DNA from: Pseudovibrio sp. JCM 19062
GTDB lineage: Bacteria; Pseudomonadota; Alphaproteobacteria; Rhizobiales; Stappiaceae
Assembly: GCA_001310715.1 (NCBI GenBank)
Contig: BAXV01000013.1
Coordinates: 1-64,000 of the forward strand
Reading direction: 5' to 3'
DNA: 64,000 nucleotides
Each line of letters begins with the position of its first letter. Within the stretch, counting starts at the first letter, position 1. The translations under genes and the position numbers were made by a program. Shown here piece by piece: positions 54,110 to 64,000 of the stretch. The notes under the pieces are model-generated. The model saw nothing but the letters and a program-made list of their open reading frames with translations. It did not search any database and was not told the DNA's origin.

Positions 54110-55588
54110 ATGCGCATTCTGGTTTTTCTCCTTTGCTTGCTTGCGGTTGCGCTCGCGATACCCGCCCATGCGGTGAGATGGCAGCCGAGCGGGAGTGAGA
54201 AGGAATTGCTGTTGAGCAAAGGGGTTGGCGGGCTGGTGCTGCTGCGTAACCGCGCGGGCAAGATCCATCGTGCAACACGCACTGAGATGTCCAAGAGTGC
54301 ACTGATATTTTCATTGAATTCGGAAGCACAGGCCGGGGATGCGGGGGCGGTCTTTGGTTTGGCGGTGGCGCATGAGATGGGCCATGGGGTTCCCAAAAAC
54401 CTGCCGGTGGCCATGGAGCTTTACGAAAAAGCGGGCGAGATGGGGCTTGCCGCGGCCTACAACAATCTTGGCGAAATCTACAGGAAGGGCAAACACGTCG
54501 AGGCCGACCCGAACAAAGCAATGGAGCTTTACCAGCTTGCTGCGGAGTGGGGAGATGCGTGGGCGCAGAACAATCTGGGTCTGTTGTATCTCCACGGCAT
54601 TGGCGTGGAGAAGGACCCGAAGCTGGCTTATTACTGGGTGAAGGGGGCGGCTACGGCGGGCCTGATGCAGGGGGTTGAAAACCTCGCTGGCCTTTACCGT
54701 GACGGGATCGGGGTTGAGCGGGATGCGATGCGCTCCCGTGCGCTTTACCGCAAGGCGATTTCTCTTGGGTCCATTGATGCACATGTGCCGCTTGGAGAGC
54801 TTTTGGAGGATGGGGATGGCGGCAAGGCCGACCTTGCTGGAGCCATTCGGCACTATCGCACTGCTGCGGATGCCGGACATCGGCTGGGGAACCATTACCT
54901 TGGCACGATTTATGAGGATGGTGTTGGCGTTGAACAGGACCTGGAACTGGCTTTTTATCATTATGAAAGAGCTGCGAGGCAGGGGTTGGCTCGGTCTCAG
55001 TTTGCGCTGGGCCGGTTCTACCTGCTTGGGCAGGGGACCAGACCCGACCTGAAGAAAGCGGTTGATCTGTATAAAGCGGCTGCCAAGCAGGGCAATGCGC
55101 AGGCGCTGAATGATTTGGGCGTGCTTTACGAGAATGGCCGCGGGGTGCCGCAGTCCTATGAGCTGGCAATGGAGTTTTATACGGCGTCTTCAGCGCGGTT
55201 TCCGTTTGCACTCACCAATGCCGGATTGCTTTACCTGAGTGGACGCGGTGTGCCCCAAGATGTTGATCTGGCAAAGAAGCTGTTTCAGCAAGCCTCTGAA
55301 CGAGGGGAGCCGGTGGGAGATGTGTTGTTAGGCAAGGTCTATCTGCAGGGCTTTAATGAAGAGCCGAAACCCGGTGAAGCGGCCCGCATGTTTTTGCAAG
55401 CAGCTGCGAAAGGGGTGCCAGAGGCGTTTTATCTTTTGGGGTATTGCCATGAAAGTGGCCGGTGCATGGCCCGCAATCTGGCCAAAGCACGAGATTTTTA
55501 CAAGATGGCTGTCGAGCAAGGGTATCGGGGGGCCGAGAAGGCGCTTCGCAAACTGGAATGGCAGCTGAAGACCCAGCCCAATAATTAG
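54110..55588 (+). CDS. exported Sel1-repeat protein
   Basis: About 492 residues. Signal peptide ILVFLLCLLAVALAIPAHA, then roughly eleven Sel1-like repeats of about 36 residues (for example AMELYQLAAEWGDAWAQNNL, then HGIGVEKDPKLAYYWVKGAA). These solenoids bind partner proteins in envelope regulation and secretion. ATG at 54110 places the signal peptide correctly and has GAGAAGG upstream; GTG at 54083 is an alternative. Unbroken. The gene ends at a strong terminator. Confidence 0.85.
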   Translation: MRILVFLLCLLAVALAIPAHAVRWQPSGSEKELLLSKGVGGLVLLRNRAGKIHRATRTEMSKSALIFSLNSEAQAGDAGAVFGLAVAHEMGHGVPKNLPVAMELYEKAGEMGLAAAYNNLGEIYRKGKHVEADPNKAMELYQLAAEWGDAWAQNNLGLLYLHGIGVEKDPKLAYYWVKGAATAGLMQGVENLAGLYRDGIGVERDAMRSRALYRKAISLGSIDAHVPLGELLEDGDGGKADLAGAIRHYRTAADAGHRLGNHYLGTIYEDGVGVEQDLELAFYHYERAARQGLARSQFALGRFYLLGQGTRPDLKKAVDLYKAAAKQGNAQALNDLGVLYENGRGVPQSYELAMEFYTASSARFPFALTNAGLLYLSGRGVPQDVDLAKKLFQQASERGEPVGDVLLGKVYLQGFNEEPKPGEAARMFLQAAAKGVPEAFYLLGYCHESGRCMARNLAKARDFYKMAVEQGYRGAEKALRKLEWQLKTQPNN

Positions 55589-55596
55589 GTTTTAGC

Positions 55597-55626
55597 AAAA
55601 GAGCCGGTTTCGAGCCGGCTCTTTTG
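55597..55626. terminator. bidirectional terminator between the Sel1 gene and the alkylsulfatase
   Basis: AAAAGAGCCGG (55597-55607) pairs with CCGGCTCTTTT (55615-55625); T-runs occur on both strands. Confidence 0.87.
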
Positions 55627-55658
55627 TCGTGTGTGCGGGTGGGGTTGTCTGTTCATCA

Positions 55659-57702
55659 CTACCTGTTCGGCGGGGCTGGGTTGGCCTTGTTGAGTGGAAC
55701 AGGGCGTACGATGTTGAACCAGAAGTCGAAGGTGTCCAGCATCCCCAACAGGTCGGTCAGCTTGGAGCTTCACCATCTACGGTGACTGCGCCGGAGTTGA
55801 TCGCATCCTCAAAGGTTTGCTCTCCGAGCATGATGCTGTCGAGTGTGCTTCTTTCGAGCGTCACTGTCGCATCCGCATTCTGGATCTGGTAGCCTTCAAT
55901 ATGGCTGAGGGCCGCGTTTTGCAGCTCCATCGCATATTTCTCGTCTGTATCTGAGAAGACCCAGTTCAGCTTGATCTGCTGATCTCCCGCCTTTGTGTTG
56001 TTGAGGCGCATTGCTGCGAAGTCAAACAACAGGTTGACATCCATGGAGCGGATGATGTCAGGGCTTGCTGTGTCTGGTGCAGGCAGTTCTGCAATGCCGG
56101 TCCGCAGCTCCTGCGCGCCGGAGAGATAGAAGTTGCGCCACGGGCCGGATTCTGCCTGATAGCCAAGCTGTTCCAACGCATCAGCCTGCAACTGGGCGGC
56201 GTCTTCATTGTCCGGCTGGGCATAGACCAGATGGTTGAGCACTTCCGCCACCCAGCGATAGTCGCCCTTTTCAAAGGACTCCTGCGCTTTTTGGAGAAGT
56301 ACGTCCGGACCTCCCATAAACTCCACGTATTTGGGGCCGGAGATGCGCTCGGGATACTCATGCAGGGTAGCGGGGTTGCCGTTGAACCAGCCGAGATAGC
56401 GCACGTATGTGGATTTTACGTTGTGATTAAAGGTGCCGTAGTATCCGCGTGCACTCCAGTCATGCTGTAATGTTTCCGGCACGTCCAGCATTTCGGCGAT
56501 CTCTGTCATGTGAAAGCCATGGTTGGCCAGACGCAGTGGCTGATCGTTGATGTAGCGGTACAGGTCACGCTGGTTGCGCAAGTGTCCCAGAATGTTGCCA
56601 TTGCCGGACAGGTGCCAGTGGTGCGGGGCAAACAGGACCTGAACATCCTCGCCAAATTTGTAAATGGTTTCGTTGATGTATTTGGACCAGCCCAGAGGGT
56701 CTCTCAGCCTTGCTCCACGCAATGAGTATGTGTTGTGCATTGTATGCGTGGCATCCTCGGCGGTGCACAGGGCTTTGAGTTCCCGAATGTAGAAGAAAAA
56801 CTCGGAAGGTGCCTCGGAATCCAGCGCCATCCAGAAATCGAAGGTGAGACCGTCAATCGTGTGGGTTTCACCGCTGTCTTTGATGATGTCTGTTGGCGGG
56901 ATGAGGGTGACTGTGCCGGTGGAGGTGGTGGGGCCGAGCCCTGCGCCAACCTGGCCTTCCGGTGAGTGGGGCAGCAGGTTGCCGTACATGTAGGAAGCAC
57001 GCCTGCTCATGGCGTTACCAGCCATTACGTTTTCCGAGACGGCATGCTCCATGAAGCTTCCGGCGCGTAGATCTTGACCTTGCCGCTTTTTACATCCTCT
57101 TCATCCACCACACCGCGCACACCGCCAAAATGGTCCACGTGACTATGGGTATAGATGACGGCGGTGACGGGCTTTTCGCCGCGCTGGGCGTAATACAGCT
57201 CCAGTGCGTAGCGGGCAGTTTCTTCTGATATGAGCGGGTCAACGACGATGATCCCTTCATCGCCTTCAATAAAGGTGATGTTGGACAGGTCAGCAGCGCG
57301 TACCTGATAGATGCGCTCTGACACCTGGAAAAAGCCGCTCAGCAAAATGAGCTGGGATTGACGCCAGAGGCTCGGGTTGACGGTTTCCGGCGCAATGGAG
57401 CCTTGCATGATGAAGTTGAATTTGGAGAGGTCGTAGACGATCTCGCCGTTTGCGTTCTTCACCACACCGCCGTCTGGCAAAGGTGCGATGAAGCCTGCCT
57501 GCGCCTGCTCGAAGGCTTCATTATCGGCAAATGGCAGTTGCTTCAGGATATCTTCGTAAAGCTTACCAGTGGAGCGTGTGGCAGGTTTGGTGATTGTGTC
57601 TGCGGTGGTGGTCGCAAAGGACATGGACCACGCGATGCTCGCCATTACGGTTGTGCAAAGGATCTGGCGGCTAAGGGACTTCTTGGTTTTGTTAAGCGGC
57701 AT
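55659..57702 (-). CDS. alkyl/aryl-sulfatase, SdsA1-like metallo-beta-lactamase fold (two frame breaks)
   Basis: Secreted or periplasmic enzyme hydrolysing primary alkyl sulfates such as dodecyl sulfate. Signal peptide, then the binuclear zinc motif AVIYTHSHVDHFGGVRG, HNTYSLRGARLRDPLGW, HHWHLSGNGNI, a dimerisation region (FDFAAMRLNNTKAGDQQIKL) and a C-terminal SCP2-like domain (TVTLERSTLDSIMLGEQTFEDA in two parts). Breaks near 57056 (a lost G restores APEGFMEHAVSENV) and 55770 (a lost C restores GEASKLTDLLGML). ATG at 57702 has GGAGG six bases upstream. Corrected length is 681 aa. Confidence 0.9.
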
Positions 57703-57915
57703 TCCCGACCTCCGATGTAGAGTTGCCACTTTCCCTATAGGAGGGCGGTTAAAGGGCTAGCTCTACCAGTGTTTGAAATGAGGTTTCTGGTTGCTGAAGG
57801 ACTAACCGGTCGCTGCAACTTTGGGTTATTGCTTTGATGGTTTGTGTATTTTTGATTGACTTGGGTTGAGGAGGGCGTGAATGATTGCTTACTCCTATCT
57901 TGAGGTGCTGTTTTG

Positions 57916-60900
57916 ATGGTTTCACGTGTGCTCTCTGGCTTTTTGCTAACCGGTGTATGCCTTGGTTTGGTTTCAGGGGCGAGCGCGGCTTCCATGTCAG
58001 GGCAAGGGCGTGTAACAGGCTTTCGCGAGGCTGTTGAGGAGCTCGGGTTTCAGCGATCGGTGCTGGATCAATACCGCAGTAATGTGGAGAGCATCGACTT
58101 TGATGCGTTGAGGCTTCAGGCAGAGCAAGGGGATGCAAACGCGCAGTTTAAACTGGGTGAAGCGTTCTGGCGCGGGTTTGGGGTTGGGATTGACTATGAG
58201 CGTGCGAATTACTGGCTGAGCAAAGCTGCGGCGCAGCAGCATGTGGATGCGCTTGTGCCACTGGCGGTTATGTATGAGCGCGGACAGTCTGGGATTGCAG
58301 ACCCCAAGCGGGCAGCTGAACTTTATTTTGAGGCTTCCCAGCAGGGCGATGACTGGGCGCTGGCCCAGCTGGCGCGTCTATACATTGCCGGCGAGGGCAT
58401 CAGGCAGGATGTGAGCTATGGGCTGAAGCTGCTGCATCAGTTGGCTGCTATGGAGCACTACGCTGCTCTGGTCTCTTTGGGCGACTATGCGAGGAGGGGC
58501 TGGAAGGGGAGGCTCCTGACTACCGGAAAGCTGCTGACTATTTTGAGCGGGCACTGGCAGCGGGGAGCGAGATTGCATCCTCACGCCTTGCTGACCTGAT
58601 CTATGCGGGGCGGCTGGGTGATGTGGATATGGAGCGGGTGTTTGCTCTGCTTGAAGATGAGCTGAGTTATGGCTCGTTCAATGCGGCGTTGAGTTTGGCG
58701 CAGATCTATCTGGATGGGGTTCAGGTCCCGAAAGATGCGAAGAAGGCACTTGAGTATTTTGAACTTGCTGCAGACTGGGGCTCCTCCTACGCACTGCTGG
58801 AAATTGGTGTGCTTTATGAGGAGGGTGCGCTTGGCGAGGTAAACTACAAGCGGGCCGAGGACTACTACCAGCTGGCCCGTGAAAGAGGCGATGGCAATGG
58901 CGCGGCCTACCTTGCCTATCAGAAACGGTTTCTGACTTCAGAGGAGGTGGACCCCAGCGAGGTGATTGCACTTCTTGAAGAGAGTGCCGCGCGTGGGCAT
59001 TTGCTGGCATGATTGCGCTGGGTGATTGCTACCGCGATGGCTACGGCGTGGAGGTGGATGACCTTAAAGCCAACGCCTATTACCAGATGGCGGTTGAGGC
59101 CGGGTCTACCTTTGCGCTTGTCAGGCTTGGCAATGCCTATGATGAAGGGCTGGGTGTCGCGGTTGATTACGCCAAAGCGCTGCAGCTTTATCAAAAAGCC
59201 GTTGATGCTGGAGACAGGCAGGCCAATGCCGATCTGGGTTTTCTCTACGAGCAGGGCTATGGTACTGAAAAAGATCAGGGGAAGGCTCGGGAACTTTATG
59301 AAAAGGGCAGTGAAGCGGGAAGTGGCTTTGGTGCTTATCGGCTCGGTTTGATCTTCTATTACGGTGATGGGGCGGAGCAAGACTACTCCCAATCCCTCAA
59401 GCAGTTTCACAAGGCGGCACGGCGCGGAAACGAAAGCGCCACCGTTTATCTCGGCTACCATTATCATTACGGGCAGGGTGTTGCTGCAGATCCGTTTGAA
59501 GCGCGATATTGGTATGAGCAGGCACTGAGCATCGGGATTGAAAACGCTAAGATGAACCTTGCTTTTCTTGAGGAGGATGGACTGGGTGGTCCACGCAACC
59601 TGAGCAGAGCAAAGCAGCTTTACCACGAGAGCATTTCTAAAGACCCTGATGCACTTTATTATCTTGCTCGTCTGGATGCAGATGCTGACCCGGAAAATTC
59701 CCGGCTTGCGAAGCATGTTGAAGCTTACCGTGAAGCGATGCTTGAGGGCAGCAAGGCCGCAAAGCTAGAACTAGCCAATATCTATATGTTCACCAATGGG
59801 AGTTTTGAAGATACTGCAACAGCAAAGCAGTATCTCGATGAGCTGGTCGAGATCGGTTATACAGATGCTTATGTTTATATGGGCGCTTACTATGATGAAG
59901 TGTCGCTGAATCAACGAGATGCGGTGAAGCAGTCTATCGTATGGTTTGAGAAAGCAGCTGAACTTGGGAATACTTATGCTGCTCAGCGATTGGCTTGGTT
60001 TTATAAACATAGCCCGCCTGATGGATTCCGTGAGGATAAGCTTCAGCACTGGAAACAGATTCTTGGCCTCAATGGGGAGGCTGATGCGGCACTGGATGCT
60101 GCATATGATCTGGAGTACAGCCGTATAGAACAGGATATGAAGTTGCAGGAGCAGCTTTATACGATTGCGGCCAATGCAGGGAAGCTAGCCGCCCAGCTGA
60201 CACTGGCAAGAAAGTATATTTTCGGCTCGGAATATCCCGGTGACTATGAGCGCGGTGTGGCCTTGTTGCGTGAGGTGGTTCGCCTGCATGGGGGGACACA
60301 AGCGTATCGAATAACCACGTCGCTGTCTGGTGGTGTTCCACTTGATGAGATGCTTAAGCAGGAAGATGGGTATAGTCGGGATTGGGACTGGAAGGTTCTG
60401 ACAGCAATCAACCTGTTTCACGGCATTACTGTGCCCAAGAACCCGGAGATTGCCGAGCAACTCATTCGCTCTGCGCCAGACAGGTGGGAGTTTTCACCTG
60501 AAGCGCGCTATACGCTCGCTACCCTTATTTTTGCGAAGGAAAACCCGAGTGCAGACGAGGTGGAAGAAGCTCTACAAGCGCTGACGATCACGGCAAACAG
60601 CGGCTATGTGAGCGGGCAAAGGAAACTCGCGGAGCTCTATGAGCAGGGCCGCTATGTTGAGCAGGACTATCGCAAAGCAGCATTGTGGTATCGTATTGCA
60701 GCCTCCAAAGTATCTTCTGTGAAAGTGCATGTGGCGCGGCTCATTCTGGATGGAAAAGTGAAGCCAAACCATGGTGAGGACGCTCTGGACATTTTGAGCG
60801 AAGCAGCTGAAATGCAAAATGCTCTGGCCGTCGAGGTGCTTGTTAGTTACTGGGCAAAGCAAGAGCCAAACGGATATGAGCATACGCGGTGGGTTCGCCG

Positions 60901-60931
60901 GCAGAAGCAGTTGAACACGGTTTCCTCGTAG
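57916..60931 (+). CDS. large exported Sel1-repeat protein (two frame breaks)
   Basis: About 1005 residues after correction. Signal peptide LSGFLLTGVCLGLVSGASA, then some twenty Sel1-type repeats (ANAQFKLGEAFWRGFGVGID, AAELYFEASQQGDDWALAQL, GYGTEKDQGKARELYEKGSE) to near the end. Breaks near 58491 (a lost G restores DYAEEGLEGEAPDY) and 59009 (one base restores HLLAMIALGDCYRDGYG). Upstream 57703-57915 holds no gene. With the 54110 gene it brackets the alkylsulfatase; both may be envelope scaffold proteins. Confidence 0.85.
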
Positions 60932-60979
60932 GGGGGGATCGTTGCTCTGGCACGGTGCTTGTACAGGAAGCGGGGAGGC

Positions 60980-61420
60980 CTATGTGTTCTGGTAGGCTGC
61001 CTTATTATGTCGTTCCATCATGCGGTCCGGGGTACTAAGGGGGGTGAAGCCGAACTGCTTGTACAGGTCATGAGCGTCGGCTGTTGCCAGCATAAAGCGG
61101 CGCAGGCCCTGTAAGTCTGGATGAGCGTCAATCACTCTCATAAGCTGCTTGGAGAGGCCCTTGCCACGGTGTGTCGGCGTGACGAAAACATCCCCCAGAT
61201 ACGCAAAGGTTGCTTTGTCCGTGATGACACGGGCAAATGCGACTTGCTCTCCATTTTCCCGATAGGCACCAAAGCATATCGAGTTTTCGATGGACCTGTC
61301 GAAGACGTCTCGCGGCAAGCCTTTGCTCCAATAGGCTTCTTGTGAGAGGAACTGGTAGAGCATGTCGCATTGCAGTTTGGATTTGTCTGTTGAGATTTCG
61401 AGTTCTGATGTTTGTGTCAT
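60980..61420 (-). CDS. GNAT acetyltransferase
   Basis: 146 residues with the GNAT core: VAFARVITDKATFAYLGDVF, VTPTHRGKGLSKQLMRVI and DAHDLYKQFGFTPLS. Close in pattern to small E. coli-type single-domain acetyltransferases. It lies 26 bases before a SetA-like exporter gene on the same strand, and could modify or detoxify the same compound. Substrate unknown. Unbroken. Confidence 0.83.
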   Translation of the reverse strand: MTQTSELEISTDKSKLQCDMLYQFLSQEAYWSKGLPRDVFDRSIENSICFGAYRENGEQVAFARVITDKATFAYLGDVFVTPTHRGKGLSKQLMRVIDAHPDLQGLRRFMLATADAHDLYKQFGFTPLSTPDRMMERHNKAAYQNT

Positions 61421-61446
61421 TTTCTAAGAGTGCCCGGTCTTCTTGA

Positions 61447-62647
61447 TTATGGCGTTTGGAGGCTCGCCTCTGGCTTGGGTGCACGTACGATGAGCAGGAT
61501 TGCGAAAGAAAGCAGGGTGAGCAGCGCGGAGAATTGGATGGTGTTTCCAAAGGTGGTGATGCTTGCCACTGTGCCGGTCATCATGTTTCCAACCAGGCTA
61601 CCAGCAAATAGGGCGTTCGTATAATAGGCCGTGGCGATCCCCGGTCTGTGCAAGGCATAAGACTGGATGAAGGTCAGGCCAATACCGACGTTAATGCCAT
61701 AGTAGAGGCCCTCCAGTGCGCAAAGCAGATAAATCTGGGCTGGGTCTGTTACCCTGACAATGAACAGGAAGAAGAGGGTTCCAAGCAGGCTGAAAGCAGC
61801 ATTGCATTCTTGTGCCCCAGTTTTTGCGCAGGCTTTACCACAAAGAAGATAGCAATGACTTCCACAAAGCACTTTACCGAGAATGCCAGTCCCGGTGTTG
61901 CTGTTGGAAAACCCATTTCTTTGATGAAGAAGACCGGCCCTGCGGACACAAAAATGACGTTTGCCGAAGTGAGCGCAAAGATGGGAAGGCAGGCAAGGAT
62001 GAGGGCAAAGGTACTGGCTCAATCCGAGTATTGCTCTTGGTTGTGATCTGGTGGTGGGTGGTGAAGCTTCTAGGTATGATTACAACGCCCATGGCTAGCC
62101 AGAGCACGCTGATGATACCTGATGTTGGGAAGATAGAGCTCATTCCAAATATGCCATAGAGAGTGAAGGCCAGCGGCGTGCCGACCATCCAGCCCAAAGA
62201 CATGGCAATGCGCAGGTGTGAGTTGAATTTGGCCGTGTCTCGATTGGTTTGCTCAGCAAACAGGCGGCCAAACGAGAACATGGTGGAGAGAACACTGCCG
62301 GAAACGCCCATAAGCGGGATACCCAGCAGCAACATCCAAAAGGTTGGCACGGCGGATTGCAGACCCATGTTGATTCCAAAGAGCGCGGAACAGAATATCA
62401 AGATGGGCTTTAGCCGTGCACCCGCATCAATCCGAGCGCCGAAGTAGCGGTTTGAAAACAACGTGATGATCGTAGAGAAGGCAATAAAGACCGCAAGCTT
62501 CCATGCAGGCTCGCCAAGCTCTGTGACAACATAGGAGCTGTAGAGCGGAATGAGGCAGGCAATGGCTAGTGAGCCGATGAGCATGTAGGCGTGAATTAGT
62601 ACGGGGTAACGATCCAGCATTGCCAGAGCTGCGGGAACAGAGCGCAT
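61447..62647 (-). CDS. SetA-like major facilitator exporter 1 (two frame breaks)
   Basis: MFS transporter resembling the sugar efflux transporter (SetA) group. About twelve membrane segments; SFGRLFAEQTNRDTAKFNS, LRIAMSLGWMVGTPLAF and GLYYGINVGIGLTFIQSYAL are shared with its neighbour. Breaks near 62013 and 61800 (each one base lost) restore VPLALILACLPIFALTSANV and SALLGTLFFLFIVRV. Corrected length is 400 aa. Tandem paralogue of the gene upstream. The sugar substrate is inferred from the family. Confidence 0.83.
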
Positions 62648-62781
62648 AGGAAATCCAGAGGTGATGGGAAAAGATTTATGGAGTCACATGGGAACGGACA
62701 CATTGATACATCTCCTGAATTCAATTGCAAGCAAGAGATGTTTGAATACTACATGCACCCCTAGATGGTGGGTGCTGCTGC

Positions 62782-63998
62782 TCAGGTTGGTTGGGCCACC
62801 TCGTGGCTTTGGGGTGGCTTGATGACCAGAAGGACCAGCGTTGCGAGACTTGCGAGCACGACGCTGCTTAGGATCGTGTTTTGGAACGTGGTGTAGGTGG
62901 CAATAATTCCGGTAAGGATGTTGCCAGCCAACCCACCCACGAAGATGGCGTTGACGAAGTATGAGGTGGCGACGCCGGGTTTGTGGCGGGCGTAATTCTG
63001 GATGAAGGTGATGCCCACGCTGGCGCAGATGCCATAGTACATGCCTTCAATAATGCAGAGCATAAGCACTTGCTGAACGGAGGTCGCACTTGTGATTGTT
63101 GCAAAGAAGAGCAGTGCGCCGATGCTAGAGAGAACCATCATATTGCGTTCGCCAATGCGTTCTGTCGGCTTGATTGCAAAATAGATGATGAGGACTTCAA
63201 ACAGGCTTTTTGTTGCTACAGCCCAGCCGGGGACTGATGTCGACAGGCCCATCTCTTTGATGAAGTACACAGGCTTGCCGAGAAGAAGATGCTGTTTGCT
63301 GCTGAAAGGGCAAATACGGGTACGCAGGCGGTAAGTAGCAGCATGGGAACTGAGTCTGCATTGCTGCTTCCTTGAACCCGCTTCTTGATGTGGGTCTTCA
63401 AGGATCCGGGAATGAAGAGCAGGCACAGGACCAACCAGATCAAGGCAGATATGGTCGCTGCAAAGTGAATCTGCGTGAAGCCGAATGCGCCGTAAAGCAG
63501 GAAGGCAGCTGGTGGACCGAAGACCCAACCAAGAGACATGCAGATGCGCATGTGAAGGTTGAAAGTGCCTGGATTGCGCCCGGTCTGTTCCGCAAACAAG
63601 CGGCCAGTGGAATACATGGTGGAGAGCGCTCCGGCTGCAATGCCAATCAATGGAATTCCAAGAACCACCAGAGACATGTAGGAAGGAACTGTCAGCTGGA
63701 TGAGCGCATGGATGGTAAAGGCGCTGATGTTGATGATCAGCAATGGCTTGACGCGATTGCCGTTATCGATGAGGCCACCGAAAATCCGGTTGGTAATAAG
63801 GGACACGAGGGAAAAGCCGCCGATGACCAGCGCAAGATTAAACGCAGGTTTCTGTAATTCCTCAATGATGTAGGTACTCAATAGCGGTATGACGAAGGCA
63901 ATGGAAAATGCGCCAAAGAACATCACTGCAAAAAATAAAATCGGGTACTTATCAAGTCTTTGTAAATCGCTGCTAATCGGGTTCAAAAATAACTCCAC
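62782..63998 (-). CDS. SetA-like major facilitator exporter 2 (one frame break), start near window edge
   Basis: Paralogue of exporter 1, sharing GRLFAEQTGRNPGTFNLHMR, CMSLGWVFGPPAAFLLYGAFG, YFIKEMGLSTSVPGWA and EGMYYGICASVGITFIQNYA. A break near 63285 restores SILGKPVYFIKEMG-like continuity (one base). Corrected length from GTG at 63998 is 405 aa, matching its partner, but the true start may lie beyond the window. The 135 bases to exporter 1 hold no gene. Confidence 0.82.
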
Positions 63999-64000
63999 GC

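Overview
The window reads as chromosomal DNA of an alphaproteobacterium of the Hyphomicrobiales (Rhizobiales), by inference a marine Stappiaceae-type organism such as Pseudovibrio. The support is the division/envelope gene order, a circularly permuted two-piece tmRNA, an alphaproteobacterial SspB and DUF4169/DUF2065 proteins, a ~586-residue FtsZ, and large Sel1-repeat proteins. No rRNA, tRNA, CRISPR, phage or complete insertion sequence was seen.

Layout. 1-9.7 kb: murB (5' end cut off), ddl, ftsQ, ftsA, ftsZ, lpxC, bamD and recN, followed at 14.0-16.2 kb by ligA. Between them sit a low-GC acetyltransferase, a FetAB-like ABC exporter and a GT87-type membrane glycosyltransferase. 16-24.9 kb: a DUF4142 protein, UvrD/PcrA helicase, a cation/proton antiporter, PrmA, a hairpin-array small RNA (22.5-22.8 kb) and an M24 aminopeptidase. 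24.9-30.4 kb: azlCD with an AraC regulator, a ClC channel and a FAD-linked oxidase. 30.5-38.8 kb: a very large AsmA-like protein, RHH and DUF4169 proteins, sspB beside the tmRNA gene, thyA, a kdsB-like gene and a histidine phosphatase, then folA (38.8-39.4 kb). 39.4-50.1 kb: a PhyH-like oxygenase, an ElaA-type GNAT, hflK-hflC-DUF2065-degP, serB/miaA, a RimJ-like GNAT, and leuA behind a leucine leader peptide. 50.4-64 kb: PhzF, a GNAT-Nudix fusion, a small lipoprotein between two copies of a ~160 bp repeat, two Sel1-repeat giants around an alkylsulfatase, a GNAT and two tandem SetA-like exporters.

Sequence quality governs the reading of every gene. I count about 51 indels in 29 otherwise well-conserved genes, many of them essential (ftsA, ftsZ, bamD, ligand-export and tRNA-modification genes among them). 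Nearly all are single-base losses from short runs, mainly of G or C. A few are gains in A/T runs of seven or more. In every case the corrected length is a multiple of three and gives a family-typical protein. I treat these as sequencing or assembly errors, and each such gene is annotated as one CDS with the break positions stated.

The most interesting non-coding content is: (1) a minus-strand RNA of five successive hairpins, each showing a CCUCCC anti-Shine-Dalgarno loop, the last built into its terminator; (2) a leuA attenuator with an 18-residue Leu-rich leader and four alternately pairing segments; (3) the permuted ssrA gene encoding the tag ANDNYAMDNAVAA directly upstream of its likely adaptor gene sspB; (4) a duplicated intergenic block at 52.7 and 53.9 kb; (5) a decanucleotide repeat array at 13.78 kb.
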